Assembly: GCA_041861885.1 (NCBI GenBank)
Contig: JBGVUE010000001.1
Coordinates: 291,001-355,000, forward strand
Reading direction: 5' to 3'
Length of the DNA stretch: 64,000 nt
Source: Haloimpatiens sp. FM7315
GTDB taxonomy: Bacteria > Bacillota > Clostridia > Clostridiales > Clostridiaceae
In this document: piece after piece, positions 30,325-42,691 of the stretch
Position numbering within the stretch: the first letter of the stretch is position 1
Layout of the letters: every line of letters starts with the position of its first letter
Notes under the pieces: model-generated
Seen by the model: the letters and a program-made list of their open reading frames with translations, nothing else
Database searches by the model: none
Told to the model about the DNA's origin: nothing
Position numbers and translations under genes: made by a program

Positions 30325-31695
30325 TTGTATAAATGTGCTATGATATTAGCAGCAGGTAAAGGCAAAAGAATGAAATCTAATATGCCAAAAGTATTACATA
30401 AGGTTTGTGGAAAAGCAATGATTAACCATGTAATAGACACCATGAGGAAGGCTCATATAGAGGATGTTTCTTTAGTAATAGGAACAGGGGCAGAAGAAGT
30501 TAAAAAAGCTACAGAAATGAAAAATGTGTTATACGCATTACAAGAAGAACAGTTAGGAACAGGTCATGCGGTTATTTGTGCAAAAGATTTTCTAAATGAT
30601 AAGGATGGGGTAGTTGCAATATTTACAGGAGATGCTCCTCTTATTAAGGCTGATACTGTAGAAAAACTTATACAATATCACCTAGATAACAAATTTAAAG
30701 CTACTATATTGACTTCAGTTTTAGAAGATGCAGCTGAATATGGAAGAATTATTAGAAATAAAAACGGTGAAGTAGAGAAAATTGTTGAATTTAAAGATTG
30801 TGATGAAAAAGAAGTTAATGTAAAAGAAATTAATTCTGGAATGTATTGCTTTGACATAAGGAGTTTACTTGATTCCTTAGAAAAGTTAAATAATAACAAT
30901 GCTCAAGGAGAGTATTATTTAACTGATGTTATATCAATCTTAAAAAAAGAAGGTCAAACTGTAGGGGCTATAGATACAGATTTTGAGGAAACCTTAGGAG
31001 TAAATTCAAGAGTTCAACTTTCAGAAGTAGAAGAAATAATGAAAGCTAGAATTAATAGATATCATATGGAAAATGGTGTTACCATAATAGACCCTAAAAA
31101 TACATATATAGGTGACGAAGTTGAAATTGCTAAAGATACTATCATATATCCAGGCAATGTACTAGAAGGAAAAACAGTGATAGGAGAAGGATGTACTTTA
31201 TATCCTAATTCACGTATAAAAGATAGTATTATTGAAAGCAGTGTAAATATTCAAAGTTCAGTTATATTAGAAAGTAAAATTGGAGAAAATACAACTGTTG
31301 GTCCTTTTGCTTATATAAGACCTGAAACAACTATAGGTAAAAAGGCTAGAATAGGTGATTTTGTTGAAATAAAAAAATCCACTATAGGTGATGGAACTAA
31401 GGTTTCTCATTTAACTTATATAGGAGATGCTGAAGTAGGCAGTGGTTGTAATTTCGGTTGTGGAACTGTTGTTGTAAATTATGATGGACAAAAGAAGTAT
31501 AAGACAATAATAGGTAATAATTCTTTTATTGGTTGTAATACAAATCTAGTTTCTCCAGTAGAAGTAAAGGATAATACTTATATAGCAGCAGGTTCTACCA
31601 TAACAAAAGAAGTACCAGAAGGAGCTTTAGCCATAGCTAGGGCAAAACAAGTCAATAAAGAAGGCTGGGTAGACAAAAAAGGATTAAGAAAATAA
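30325..31695 (+). CDS. glmU: Bifunctional GlcNAc-1-phosphate uridyltransferase / GlcN-1-phosphate acetyltransferase
   Basis: Makes UDP-GlcNAc for cell wall. The start is the TTG at 30325, six bases after AAGAGGTG; the in-frame GTG at 30316 lies inside that site. Length is 456 residues. The N-terminal nucleotidyltransferase motif is [20 protein letters not shown]. The C-terminal left-handed beta-helix hexapeptide repeats run from about residue 250 ([16 protein letters not shown] ... [14 protein letters not shown]) to the acetyl-CoA region near the end. prs follows 17 bp later. Confidence 0.96.
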   Translation: MYKCAMILAAGKGKRMKSNMPKVLHKVCGKAMINHVIDTMRKAHIEDVSLVIGTGAEEVKKATEMKNVLYALQEEQLGTGHAVICAKDFLNDKDGVVAIFTGDAPLIKADTVEKLIQYHLDNKFKATILTSVLEDAAEYGRIIRNKNGEVEKIVEFKDCDEKEVNVKEINSGMYCFDIRSLLDSLEKLNNNNAQGEYYLTDVISILKKEGQTVGAIDTDFEETLGVNSRVQLSEVEEIMKARINRYHMENGVTIIDPKNTYIGDEVEIAKDTIIYPGNVLEGKTVIGEGCTLYPNSRIKDSIIESSVNIQSSVILESKIGENTTVGPFAYIRPETTIGKKARIGDFVEIKKSTIGDGTKVSHLTYIGDAEVGSGCNFGCGTVVVNYDGQKKYKTIIGNNSFIGCNTNLVSPVEVKDNTYIAAGSTITKEVPEGALAIARAKQVNKEGWVDKKGLRK

Positions 31696-31712
31696 TTCAA
31701 GGGGTTAGTAAA

Positions 31713-32672
31713 ATGATAACTCATGGTAAAAATATAAAAATTTTCACTGGAAATTCAAACCCAAAACTTGCAGGAGAAATAGCTGACATATTGGGAATAA
31801 AAGTTGGAGATGCTCTTGTGTCTACTTTTAGTGACGGAGAGATTTCTGTAAATATCGGAGAAACAGTTAGAGGATCCGATGTATTTGTAATTCAATCTAC
31901 AAATGAACCAGTAAATGACAACCTAATGGAGCTATTAATCATGATAGATGCATTTAAAAGAGCATCTTCTGGCAGAATCACTGCAGTTATACCTTACTAT
32001 GGATATGCAAGACAAGACAGAAAAGCAAAGGCAAGAGATCCAATTACTGCTAAATTAGTTGCAGATTTAATAACTGCAGCAGGAGCTGACAGAGTTCTTA
32101 CTATGGATTTACATGCAGCTCAAATTCAAGGATATTTCGATGTCCCACTAGATCACTTAATGGGAGAGTCTATTCTTGCTAAGTATTACATAGAAAAAGG
32201 ATTTAAAGAACAAGAAGATGTAGTGGTTGTTTCACCAGACCTTGGTAGTGTTGCAAGATCAAGAAAATTTGCAGATAGACTTCATTGTCCAATAGCTATA
32301 ATTGACAAAAGAAGACCAAAAGCTAATGTTTCAGAAGTCATGAACATAATAGGAGATATAAAAGATAAAAGAGTTATATTACTTGATGACATGATAGACA
32401 CAGCTGGAACTATAACTAATGGTGCTAATGCATTAGTTAGATTAGGTGCAAAAGAAGTTTATGCTTGTTGTAGTCATGCTGTTTTATCAGGACCTGCAAT
32501 TGAGAGAATAAACGATTCAGCTATTAAAGAATTAGTTATGTTAAATACCATAGAGTTACCTAAAGAAAAGCAATTAGATAAGTTTACTATATTGTCAGTA
32601 GGACCTATGTTTGCAGAAGCAATAAGAAGAATTTATGAGGATATATCAGTAAGTAAATTATTTGAAGATTAA
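31713..32672 (+). CDS. prs: Ribose-phosphate pyrophosphokinase
   Basis: Makes PRPP from ribose-5-phosphate and ATP. The 319-residue length is standard. [12 protein letters not shown], the flexible-loop [17 protein letters not shown] and the PRPP-binding [14 protein letters not shown] are all intact. It lies directly behind glmU in one transcription unit. Its product is also the effector sensed by PurR, encoded upstream. ATG at 31713 follows AAGGGG. Confidence 0.97.
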   Translation: MITHGKNIKIFTGNSNPKLAGEIADILGIKVGDALVSTFSDGEISVNIGETVRGSDVFVIQSTNEPVNDNLMELLIMIDAFKRASSGRITAVIPYYGYARQDRKAKARDPITAKLVADLITAAGADRVLTMDLHAAQIQGYFDVPLDHLMGESILAKYYIEKGFKEQEDVVVVSPDLGSVARSRKFADRLHCPIAIIDKRRPKANVSEVMNIIGDIKDKRVILLDDMIDTAGTITNGANALVRLGAKEVYACCSHAVLSGPAIERINDSAIKELVMLNTIELPKEKQLDKFTILSVGPMFAEAIRRIYEDISVSKLFED

Positions 32673-32703
32673 ACATAATTTTTAATAAAATCAATATAGA
32701 CAA

Positions 32704-32748
32704 AGGGCGTGTGGTATGTATTTTATACATTATTGCATGCCTGTTTGT
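32704..32748 (+). terminator. Possible imperfect terminator of glmU-prs
   Basis: GGCGTGTGGTATGTAT can fold on ATACATTATTGCATGCC with several G-T pairs, followed by TGTTTGT. It is weak but well placed. Confidence 0.45.
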
Positions 32749-32859
32749 ATATACAGTAAAATATTTGTAACTTTTTTATTAAAATCATATTAAAACATAA
32801 AATTTATGTTAAATTTATACTATAAGATATTAATTCATTATTATGTGGAGGGATGTTAT

Positions 32860-33546
32860 ATGGAAGGAACTATGGGAAAAGTATTAATCGTTGATGACGA
32901 TGAGAACATATGTGAAGTAATTAAAATGTATCTTGAAAATTCAGGTTATAGCACGCAGCTAGCTCATGATGGAAAGATTGCAGAACAAAAATTTTTGGAA
33001 TATAAGCCAGATTTGGTCTTGCTTGATATAATGCTTCCTAATATAGATGGAATTGATGTGCTTAAGTGGATAAGAAAAGAAAATGAGACACCTGTAATAA
33101 TGATTACTGCCAAGGGAGAAACTTTTGATAAGGTTTTAGGACTTGAACTAGGTGCAGATGATTATATCGTAAAACCTTTTGAGCCAAAAGAGATGCTTGC
33201 AAGGGTAAAGGCTGTGCTTAGAAGATATAATGTAGATAGTGTTAATAAAGAGGTATTAGATTTTGATAATCTAACCATAGATATAAACTCTTATAAAGTT
33301 ATATACAATAATAAAGAAGTAAAGATGCCACCTAAGGAGTTTGAACTTTTATATTATCTTGCAAATAACAAAAACAGGGTGTTTACAAGAGAACAGCTAT
33401 TATGTGAGGTTTGGGGTTATGATTACCCAGGAGACTCAAGAACGGTAGATGTGCACGTAAAAAGACTTAGAGAAAAATTAGAGGGAGGCTCTAATTGGAA
33501 GATAGAAACTGTATGGGGTGTTGGATATAAGTTTGAGGTGAAGTAG
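32860..33546 (+). CDS. OmpR/PhoB-family response regulator
   Basis: The ATG at 32860 lies behind TGGAGGGATG and gives 228 residues; the frame is open upstream but without a ribosome site. The receiver domain has VDDDEN, phosphorylated Asp56 in LVLLDIMLPNIDG, and the Lys motif YIVKPFEPKEM. The C-terminal winged helix (PPKEFELLYYLANNKNRVFTREQLL ... GDSRTVDVHVKRLREKL) binds DNA. The histidine kinase gene follows after three bases. The HtrA protease gene lies next, as in envelope-stress systems. Confidence 0.93.
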   Translation: MEGTMGKVLIVDDDENICEVIKMYLENSGYSTQLAHDGKIAEQKFLEYKPDLVLLDIMLPNIDGIDVLKWIRKENETPVIMITAKGETFDKVLGLELGADDYIVKPFEPKEMLARVKAVLRRYNVDSVNKEVLDFDNLTIDINSYKVIYNNKEVKMPPKEFELLYYLANNKNRVFTREQLLCEVWGYDYPGDSRTVDVHVKRLREKLEGGSNWKIETVWGVGYKFEVK

Positions 33547-33549
33547 CAT

Positions 33550-34955
33550 ATGAAAAAAGGTTTGTTTTCAAAGATGGTGGCAACATATACACTTATAATA
33601 GCAATAAGTTTTACTATACTTGCAACGGTTTTATCTCTTTGGTTTGAGAACTATTATTTTGATGAAAATAAAAATAGAATGATTGAAAAAGTGGAATTAA
33701 TTGAAGACACTACAGTTAGATATATGTACGGAGATATATCTTCTTATGAAATGAATAAACAGCTTAAATTAATGGGAGATTATTTAAATGCAGATATATG
33801 GCTTACAGATAAATACGGTTACATATTTGCAGTATCTAATGATAAGTACAAGGATTTAGTGGGAAAACAAATACTTACAAATGATCTTAAGGATCTTAGA
33901 ATGAAAAAATATATTGAAAAAAAGGGACTTATGAAAAAATATTTTCTTTGCCTGTTCATACCATGGAGATTCCTATTAATTATAGAGGAAATTTTAAAGG
34001 AACTATAATACTTCATTCTTCCTTAGAAAAAACAAAGGATGCATTGAAAAATGTATATAAAATAATATGGATGTCCGCGGTGCTTGCCATAATTGTATCA
34101 TCCATAGTTATATACTATTTTTCTCAGAGAATAATAATAACTCCTTTAGGGCAAATAAATAATGTAGCCAAGAAAATATCTAAAGGAGAGGTAGATAAAA
34201 GAGTAAAAATAAAATCGAATGATGAAATAGGTGAGCTTGCAGACTCATTTAATACTATGGCAGATTCTTTAGAAAAGGTTGAAAATCACAGGAGAATGTT
34301 TATATCTAACGTATCTCATGAGATTAGATCCCCGATAACCTCAATTAAAGGATTTATAGGAGGGATGCTCGATGGGGTAATTCCTGAGAGCAAGCAAAAT
34401 TACTATCTATCTGTAACTTATGAGGAAATACAGCGCCTAACTAGACTTGTAAATGATTTGCTTGATTTATCTGCTATTGAATCTGGAAGATTTACTATGA
34501 AGATTCAAGCTATAAATTTAAATGAAATAATTAGGCTTACGGTTATTAAGTTTGAGACTCGTATAGTAAAGAAAAGTTTAAAAGTAGATGTTTGTTTTGA
34601 AAAAGAAGATAGCTTCGTAAAGGGAGACAGAGATAGATTAATTCAAATAGTTACAAATCTATTAGATAACGCACTTAAATACGTTAATGAAGGCGGAGAA
34701 ATTAAAATAACAACAAGAAGTAAGGGTAAAAAGGAATACATTACTATTTTTAATAGTGGCCCTAATATAAAGGAGGAAGATTTAAAGCATATATGGGATA
34801 GATTTTATAAGGCGGATAGGGCGCGTTCTTCTAAAATCAGCACAGGACTTGGACTTCCTATAGTTAGAAGCATACTAACTCAACTTAAAGAGGACATTTG
34901 TATTGAAAATAAACCAGAGGGTGTAGCTTTTACTTTTACTTTAACAAAAAGTTAA
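33550..34955 (+). CDS. Sensor histidine kinase (frameshifted)
   Basis: One A added to the A6 run at 33934-33939 gives a 468-residue kinase. There is an N-terminal membrane helix (TYTLIIAISFTILATVLSLW), an extracellular sensor of about 130 residues, and a second helix (IIWMSAVLAIIVSSIVIYYF). These are followed by a HAMP domain, the phosphoacceptor motif NVSHEIRSPITSIKG and the ATPase boxes (NLLDNALKYVNEGG, STGLGLPIV). Partner of the response regulator just upstream. The signal is unknown; the neighbouring htrA and prsA suggest envelope protein stress. Confidence 0.9.
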
Positions 34956-35026
34956 GAATTTAATAAATAAATAGTAATTAATTTTGTATATAATATAATT
35001 AAAATTTACTGTGCGAGGTGTTGTAT

Positions 35027-36195
35027 ATGGGTGGGTATGATGATAATAATGATATTAAAAAAAATGAGGAGCAAAATAATTACCAAATAAAATTTCGCAA
35101 TAATAAAAAAATGCATTCTTAAAATCAATCAGTTATTTTGTAATTATAGTATTGGTTGCCGTGCTATCTAGTGTTGTTACAGCGAATTATATAACAGAAA
35201 AGAAGTTTCCTGAACTTCAGAAAAGTTTAAAGAAACAAAATACTTCAACTAGTAGTAGTAAAGGCATAGAAACTGTTACAAGTGAGCCTATTAAAGAAAA
35301 TGCTGTAACTAAGGTGGCTGAAACAGTCGGTCCTGCAGTAGTTGCTATAAGTAATAGTCAAGAAGGATTCTTTGGAGATGTAGAAAATGGAAGTGGTTCA
35401 GGAATAATTTTTAATGAAGAAGGATATATTGTAACTAATTACCACGTAATTGAAGGAGCTACAAAGGTAACAGTAAAGTTATCTAGTGGAAAGGAACTAA
35501 ACGCAAAGATAATTGGAACAGATTCTAAATCAGATTTAGCAGTAATAAAAATTGATGCTAAAAATTTACCAGTTGCAAAATTTGGAGATTCCTCAAAAGT
35601 TAAAGTAGGAGATATGGCAATTGCCATTGGAAATCCACTTGGAGAAGAATTTGCGGGGTCTGTTACAGCAGGTATAATCAGTGCTCTTAATAGAAAAATT
35701 GTTCAAGGTGAGGCAGTGTATAAAGTGCTTCAAACAGATGCGGCAATTAACCCTGGAAATAGTGGTGGAGCATTATGTAATTCAAATGGAGAGGTAATTG
35801 GAATAAATAGTTTAAAATTAGGTGCTAGTGTAAATGCTGAAGGAATGGGATTTTCTATAGCTATAAATGAAGCTAAAGATATAGTAGACCAACTTATGAA
35901 AAATGGTAAGGTAATAAGACCTGTAGTTGGAATCTACGGGGGTACTGTTAACCCTCAGGCCTCTGGAGGAGTAAAAGGAGTTTATGTTAGCAAAATAGTG
36001 ACCGGTTCTGGAGCAGAGAAAGCAGGCGTGTTACAAGGAGATGTAATAACAGAGTTTAGTGACAAAAAAGTGGAAACTATGTCCGATTTATCTTCTATAT
36101 TGTTTGAGCATAAGGTTGGAGATGAGGTTTCTTGCAAAGTTTATAGAGATGGAAAGACAAAGAAGTTAAAAATAAAACTTACGCAGATGCAATAG
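35027..36195 (+). CDS. htrA: HtrA/DegP-family serine protease (frameshifted)
   Basis: ATG at 35027 follows GCGAGGTG. One A added to the A7 run at 35105-35111 joins a short hydrophilic cytoplasmic head to a membrane anchor (ISYFVIIVLVAVLSSVVTANYI) and the protease, about 389 residues. The catalytic triad is His in TNYHVIEGA, Asp in SKSDLAVIKI and Ser in INPGNSGGAL. One PDZ domain follows (GVYVSKIVTGSGAEKAGVLQGDVI). It degrades misfolded proteins outside the membrane. It lies 71 bp after the histidine kinase and may be its regulatory target. Confidence 0.92.
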
Positions 36196-36197
36196 AG

Positions 36198-36245
36198 GAT
36201 TAAACAGCAATTTATAAAGTTAAATTGCTGTTTAATCTGTTTTAC
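36198..36245 (+). terminator. Terminator of htrA
   Basis: A 17-bp perfect stem (36198-36214 with 36221-36237) with a 6-base loop, then TGTTTT. The 290 bp from here to pth holds no gene. Confidence 0.8.
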
Positions 36246-36536
36246 AGAATTATAGGTAGACATAAAAATAACCCTGGTATATACTGATTTATGAGGTAAA
36301 GTATAGAATATGTAAAGCTCTAGTGTATAAATTTTTGGAAAAGTGTATAATTTATTTAAAAGCCAATTTATTTAACTTAGCATTTAGTACAGTGCTAAGA
36401 TTTCTTAATATGGCTTTGCAGTTTGTGCTTTTAATTAAATTTGAATAAAACATTTGAGATAAAATTACAATTAGTAACAATTATATCTTGGATGGAAAAC
36501 CTTATAGAGTAGTAGGATAATTAAATGGAGGTAATT

Positions 36537-37106
36537 ATGTATTTAATAGTTGGTCTTGGAAATATAGGTAAAGAATATGATAAAACTAGACATAATATTG
36601 GATTTGATGCAATTAATTTGTTAAGTAAAGAGTATAATATACCCTTAAATAGGAAAAAATTTAAAGGAACCTGTGGTGAGGGGTTTATAGGAAGTGAAAA
36701 GGTATTGCTTATAAAACCTGAAACTTACATGAATTGTAGTGGTGAAAGTGTAATTGAGGCAGTAAACTTCTACAAGATAGCTAATGATAAAATAATAATA
36801 ATATACGATGATATAAGTTTAAATGTTGGAAGAATGAGAATTAGGACAAAAGGAAGCGCTGGAGGACATAACGGCATTAAAAGCATTATAGCTCATTTAA
36901 ATTCAGATGAATTTAACAGAGTAAAAATTGGAGTCGGTTCACCAAAAGGTGAACTAGTTTCTCATGTTCTTGGAAGATTTAGTAAGGAACATAGGGAAGT
37001 TATTGAAAAAGTATTGGGTATAGCTTCTAAGGCAGTTGAGTGTATGGTTAAAGAGGGAACAGTTGAGGCTATGAATAAATTTAACTCGGTGTCTTTGGAA
37101 GATTAG
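36537..37106 (+). CDS. pth: Peptidyl-tRNA hydrolase
   Basis: Recycles peptidyl-tRNA released from ribosomes. The ATG at 36537 follows GGAGGT, giving 189 residues; an earlier in-frame ATG at 36525 is part of the ribosome site. [19 protein letters not shown] holds the catalytic His19. [40 protein letters not shown] (conserved parts DDISLNVG and GSAGGHNG) and FNRVKIGVG complete the family set. mfd begins 19 bp after the stop, and the pair is conserved in Firmicutes. Confidence 0.96.
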   Translation: MYLIVGLGNIGKEYDKTRHNIGFDAINLLSKEYNIPLNRKKFKGTCGEGFIGSEKVLLIKPETYMNCSGESVIEAVNFYKIANDKIIIIYDDISLNVGRMRIRTKGSAGGHNGIKSIIAHLNSDEFNRVKIGVGSPKGELVSHVLGRFSKEHREVIEKVLGIASKAVECMVKEGTVEAMNKFNSVSLED

Positions 37107-37125
37107 AAACTTGAGAGGTGTTTGT

Positions 37126-40100
37126 ATGAAAGTAAAAGGGCTTATGGCTCCTTTGACGGAAAATAATAAATTTCAGAATATTATAGAGGACATAAAAAAT
37201 CAAAATATACCTATAAAGATAAATGGAGTTTCAGATTCTAGTAAAAGTTACTTAATAAATGGTTTATTTAAAGGGACAGGTCAAAATATCTTATTATTAA
37301 CTCACAATGATATTGAGGCTAGAAATATTTATGAAGATTTAAGTTACTACACAAATAGCGTGTATTATTTTCCTGTTAAAGAAACGGTTTTTTATAATAT
37401 ATATGCTCTATCTGGAGATTTAAGATGGGAAAGACTAAAAGTTATTAAGGAGATGCTAAGAGGAAGTAAAAAGATAATAGTAACTACTATTGAAGCTTTA
37501 ACTTCTAGGTACGCTCCAGTTGAACTTTTTAAAAAATATGTGTTTAAGTACATTGTAGGAGATGTAATTGATACAAAAGTTTTATTACAGAAGCTAATTG
37601 AAAGTGGTTATGAAAGGACTATATCTGTAGATGGAAAGGGTCAGTTTTCTTTAAGAGGAGGAATTATTGACATATATCCTCCCACAGCAATGTTACCTTA
37701 TAGAATAGAACTATATGGAGATGAAATAGATTCTATTAGGACATTTAATATAGAAACCCAAAGAAGTATTGAAAAGGTAATGAGTGTAGAGATTTTTCCT
37801 GCAAAGGAAATTATTTTAAATAAAGATAACCTAGAAAAGGGTTATAGTAATATAAGGGCGGATTTTGAAAACACAAAATCTAAATATAAAAGCAAGGATT
37901 TAAATGAAGCCCTATTAGATTTAGGAAAGGTTACAGAAAGAAATTTAGAAAGCTTAAAGGAAACCTGGAAGTTTGATAATATCGAGGCTTTTTTGCCATA
38001 TTTTTATGAAGAAACTAGTAGCTTATTAGATTATATGAAAAATACATCTATTGTAGTTGATGACCTTAAAAGATGTTCTGGAAAGCTTGACAGTGTATAT
38101 TTCGAGTTTCAAGAGGATTATAAAAATTTCTTTGAAAGGGCTAATATCCTTTCAAGGCAAGTAGAGCTTTTATATTCAAAAGAAAAAGCCATGGAGATTT
38201 TAAAAGAAAAAGCTATTGTATCTATGGATGCTTTATTAAAAACTGATGATGAGATGAGTTATTATAGAAATGTTGGGTTTTCAGCAACAACCCTTAGCAA
38301 TTATCACGGACAGCTTGATTTACTTATAGAAGATATTAAAGATAAAAAAAGCAAAAAATATATTACAGTAATACTATCTGGAACGAAAACAAGAGGACAA
38401 AGGCTTGTCAATACTTTAAGGGAGAGAGGAATAGAAAGCTCTTTTAGGGATGGCGTAAGTGAAATGGCAAGTCAAGAAGTTATAGTTACATCAGGAAGTC
38501 TTCTTAAGGGATTTGAATTTGAGGATTTAGGGTTATGTGTAATATCCGATAAAGAGGTTTTTGGCGAATCTAAAAGAAAGCTAGTTAAAAATAAGTCTAA
38601 ACAAAAAGGTATTGGTAAAATTAAGAGTTTCTCAGAACTTAGATTAGGTGATTATGTAGTTCATGCCAATCACGGAATAGGTGTTTATAAGGGAATAAGG
38701 CAGTTAGATGTTCAGGGTCATAAAAGGGATTACTTAGAGCTTGAATATGACAAGGCAGATAAGTTATATGTACCTGTAGAACAGCTGGATTTAGTGCAAA
38801 AGTATATAGGGAGTGAAGGAAAGAGCCCTAAAGTAAATAAGCTTGGTGGAAATGAGTGGAATAAGACTAAAGCCAAAGTAAGAAAATCCATAAATGATAT
38901 TGCAGATGAACTTATAAAATTATATGCAATAAGATCTACGGTTAAAGGGTATAAATACTCTAAAGACACTGTATGGCAAAAGCAGTTTGAGGAGGAATTC
39001 CCTTTTGAAGAAACACCAGATCAGGTAACGGCTATAGAAGAAATAAAAAAGGATTTAGAATCAGATAAGCCTATGGATAGACTTTTATGTGGAGATGTAG
39101 GCTACGGCAAAACAGAGGTAGCTGTGCGTGCTGGATTTAAAGTGGTTATGGAAGGAAAGCAAGTGGCTATTTTAGTTCCTACAACTATATTAGCAGAGCA
39201 GCATTATAATAACTTAACAAAAAGGTTTTCAGATTTTCCTATTAAAATTGATATGATAAGTAGGTTTAGAACAACAACTCAGCAAAAGAACACTTTAAAA
39301 GCAGTAAAAGAAGGCAATGTAGACATATTAATAGGCACTCATAGGATACTCCAAAAGGATGTTAAATTCAAAGAGCTGGGTCTATTAATAGTTGATGAAG
39401 AACAAAGATTTGGAGTTGCGCACAAAGAAAAGATTAAAAATCTTAAAAAGAATGTAGATGTATTAACTTTAACTGCTACACCAATACCTAGAACACTTCA
39501 TATGTCACTTACTGGGGTTAGAGATATAAGTGTTATAGAAACACCTCCAGAGGACAGATATCCTATACAAACTTATGTAGTAGAATTTAACGAGCAGCTA
39601 ATGAGAGATGCCATACTTAAAGAAATAAGCAGGGGCGGACAAGTTTTTTTGTTTACAATCGAGTTAAGAGCATAAGGGATATGGCAGCTTATTTATCCGA
39701 TTTGGTGCCAGAGGCGCGTCTTGGAATTGCCCATGGACAGATGACTGAAAGGGAACTTGAAAAGGTTATGATGGAATTTATGGATGGTACTGTAAATTTA
39801 TTGGTTTGCACCACCATAATAGAAACTGGTATAGATATACAAAATGTCAATACTATGATTATATATGATTCAGATAAGATGGGACTTTCTCAGTTATATC
39901 AGTTAAGGGGAAGAGTTGGAAGATCAAATAAAATAGCTTATGCATATTTTACTTATGTAAAAGATAAGGTTTTAACTGAAGTTGCAGAAAAGAGATTAAA
40001 GGCAATAAAAGATTTTACAGAATTAGGTTCAGGTTTTAAAATTGCTATGAGAGATTTAGAAATAAGAGGAGCAGGTAATATGATGGGATCTGCTCAGCAT

Positions 40101-40649
40101 GGTCATATGGCGGCAGTTGGATATGATTTATACTGTAGAATGCTTGAGGAAACTGTGAAAAAGGTAAGAGGAGAAGCTTATAATGAAGCAGTTCCAACAG
40201 ATATAAAAGTAAATATTGATGCTTATATACCAGGGGATTATATTAAAGATGAAACTCAAAAGATAGAGATATATAAAAAGATAGCAGCTATTGATAGCCT
40301 TCAGGATATGATGGATATTCAGGAAGAAGTTGAAGATAGATATTCAGATATCCCAGCTTCCGTTAATAATTTAATCAGTATATCTTATTGTAGAGCTCTT
40401 GCAAGTAAACTTGGAATAGAAGAAATAACAGATAAAGGAAATGAACTTATATTTAAGTTCAATTCAAAGGAAATATTTAATGAAAAATTTGTTAAGAATG
40501 TATTAAATAAATATAGAAAGAATATAGTGTTTAAACTAGGAGAAAAGCCTGCTTTTGCCTATAAATTTAGAGATAAAAGTAGGGAGAAAATAATAAAAGT
40601 CATGGAAGAAGTCCTAAAAGTTGTAAATGAATTAGTTGAAAATAAGTGA
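37126..40649 (+). CDS. mfd: Transcription-repair coupling factor (frameshifted)
   Basis: SF2 translocase that removes stalled RNA polymerase and recruits UvrA. The ATG at 37126 follows GAGAGGTG. One T added to the T7 run at 39644-39650 (GQVFFVYNRVKSI) gives 1174 residues, the usual size. The UvrB-like N-terminus, the polymerase-interaction domain (LGDYVVHANHGIGVYKGI), Walker A in CGDVGYGKTEVA, the DEEQ box (VDEEQRFGV) and the TRG motif region (TTIIETGIDIQN, QLRGRVGRS) are visible in order. The C-terminal domain that binds UvrA ends at 40649. Confidence 0.95.
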
Positions 40650-40717
40650 TTTTATGATAAAATTAATCTATGATTTAATATAAAAATATACTTAATATAG
40701 TACAGGAGGAGTTTATA

Positions 40718-41721
40718 GTGAGTAAAATAAGAAAGATGGTTGCGTCTTTAGTGATAGGAACTATGTTTTTTTCGCTTACAGGTTGTAATTTGATAAAAAA
40801 GACACCAGAATCTATAAAAAAATCTACAGTTGCAAAAGTTAGTGGAGAAAAGATAACTAGAGGGGAATTAGATGACCAACCTGAAGTAAAAAGAAAAATT
40901 GAAGAGATAAAGGCAAAATACGGTAAAGACTATGAAAATAATTCAAAGGCTAAAGAAGAATTAGCTGAAGTTAGAAAAAGCACTTTAAATCAATTGACTA
41001 TCGAAAAGATTATCCTACAAAAGGCAGATGAATTAAAAGTAGAAGATGAAAAGAAGTTAAAAGAAGAAGTTAATAAGCAGTATGATGAATTTAAAAAAGC
41101 TTATAATAACGATGAAAAGAAATTCAAAGAAGATTTAACTAAAGCAGGATTTACAGATGATACTTTTAAAAATTATATAAAATTAAGAGTATTAGCTCCT
41201 AAAGTTTACGAAAAAGCTTTAAAGGATATTAAGGCTACAGATAAAGAAATAAAAGAATATTATGATACTAACATGCTTGAGTTTACTGAGAAGCCAAATA
41301 GAGTTCATGTAGCTCATATATTAGTTAAGACTGAGGAGGAAGCTAAAAAAGTAAAAGAGAGACTTACAAAAGGTGAGGACTTTGCAAAGGTTGCAAAGGA
41401 AACTTCAATAGATACAGCTGCAAATGAAAAAGGCGGAGATTTAGGTTTTATTAATTATAACGATCCAAATTACGATAAGACCTTTATGACTTCTGCTCAG
41501 GTTCTTAAAGAGGGAGAGGTATCAAACCCTGTTAAAACTCAATTTGGTTGGCATATAATAAAGAGCATCAAAAAGAGGAATATCCAGTTCAAAAATTGGA
41601 TAAAGTAAAAGATCAGGTTGCTAAAAAAGTTGCAGACGGTAAAAAGCAAACAAAGTGGCAAGAAGTTCTTAAAAAATGGCAAGATGATTCTAAGATAAAA
41701 ATATATGAAAAAAATATCTAG
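40718..41721 (+). CDS. prsA: PrsA-like peptidyl-prolyl isomerase lipoprotein (frameshifted)
   Basis: GTG start at 40718 after AGGAGGAG. A signal peptide ends in the lipobox SLTGC (Cys23). A SurA-N-like helical region precedes a parvulin domain (RVHVAHILVKTEEEAKKV ... DLGFINYNDPNYD ... TQFGWHIIKSI). One A added to the A5 run at 41570-41574 extends the C-terminus to 41721, about 334 residues. It folds exported proteins on the outer membrane face. A strong terminator follows. Confidence 0.9.
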
Positions 41722-41755
41722 GATTTAAAAATCCATATATTATATAGATTTTAAG

Positions 41756-41797
41756 CTGGTTTACAATCTAAATATTTAGATTGTAAACCAGTTTTTT
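41756..41797 (+). terminator. Terminator of prsA
   Basis: An 18-bp perfect inverted repeat without a spacer (41756-41773 and 41774-41791), followed by TTTTTT. The stem can open a 4-base loop. Confidence 0.9.
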
Positions 41798-42004
41798 GTT
41801 AAATAAAAAAATTTAAAAGATACTTTTGCTTATTAAAATAGAGATTTTGGCTAGGATAAACAAGTGCTTTTAAAGTAGATTTTTATTAAAGAATAATAAA
41901 TTTTTCTATGAATCGTAACATTTGTGCATAAAATTTCATATTTAGAAAGATAATATGAGTACAAGTAATTTATATGAATACAAATTGAGGAGGTAATTAT
42001 ACAA

Positions 42005-42550
42005 ATGAAGGCAACAGGAATAGTTAGGCGTATAGATGACTTAGGAAGAGTTGTTATACCTAAGGAAATAAGAAGAACTTTAAGAATAAGAGAAGGAGAT
42101 CCACTAGAAATATTTACAGAAAGAGATGGAGGAATAATTCTAAAAAAATACTCACCAATAGGTGAACTTACAGATTTTTCTCATGAATATGCAGAAGCAT
42201 TAAATTATTCAACTGGAAATATAGTAATAATATGTGATAGAGATAGCATAATTTCAGTAAGCGGAGTGACTAAAAAAGAGTATATAGATAAAAGGATAAG
42301 CGAAGAACTTGAAGAGGCAATAGATGCTAGAAAAACAGTATACTTAGATAAATCTAAAACAGTAGCACTATATCAAGGAGAAGAAAGAGAAGAAAAATAT
42401 TTTTCTCAAGTTATTTCTCCTATAATCTCAGAAGGTGATGCAATTGGAGGCGTTATATTAATAGCTAAAGAAGAAAATAACGATTCAAAAGAGATAGGAA
42501 CAAAATTGGCTCAAACCGCATCAGCTTTCTTGGGAAAACAGATGGAATAA
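42005..42550 (+). CDS. spoVT: Stage V sporulation protein T
   Basis: A 181-residue forespore transcription regulator. The N-terminal AbrB-type swapped-hairpin domain KATGIVRRIDDLGRVVIPKEIRR and the C-terminal GAF-like domain (residues about 55-180) are both complete. It modulates sigma-G-dependent genes late in sporulation. ATG at 42005 follows GAGGAGG at a spacing of about 10. A hairpin terminator follows. Confidence 0.96.
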   Translation: MKATGIVRRIDDLGRVVIPKEIRRTLRIREGDPLEIFTERDGGIILKKYSPIGELTDFSHEYAEALNYSTGNIVIICDRDSIISVSGVTKKEYIDKRISEELEEAIDARKTVYLDKSKTVALYQGEEREEKYFSQVISPIISEGDAIGGVILIAKEENNDSKEIGTKLAQTASAFLGKQME

Positions 42551-42583
42551 ATGGCAGTTTTACTGCCATTTATTTTTATTTAA
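42545..42583 (+). terminator. Terminator of spoVT
   Basis: AAATGGCAG and CTGCCATTT pair around TTTTA and run into ATTTTTATTT. Confidence 0.8.
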
Positions 42584-42637
42584 ATTATAGACTATAAAAT
42601 AAGTAAATATATAGCAAAAAATAATTAGTAATAATAA

Positions 42638-42671
42638 AATTACTATATAAATATCTATTAATATAGTAATT
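42638..42671 (+). promoter_or_regulatory. Inverted repeat before the SpoVB-like gene
   Basis: AATTACTATAT (42638-42648) and ATATAGTAATT (42661-42671) form an 11-bp inverted repeat ending directly at the AAAGGGG ribosome site. It could be an operator or a translation-masking hairpin, or chance in AT-rich DNA. Confidence 0.35.
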
Positions 42672-42691
42672 AAAGGGGAATGGAAATCTTT

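Noticed and set aside
39644..39650. Programmed ribosomal frameshifting in mfd
   Set aside because: The run lacks a typical slippery site with a downstream structure, and the same kind of break occurs in many unrelated genes.
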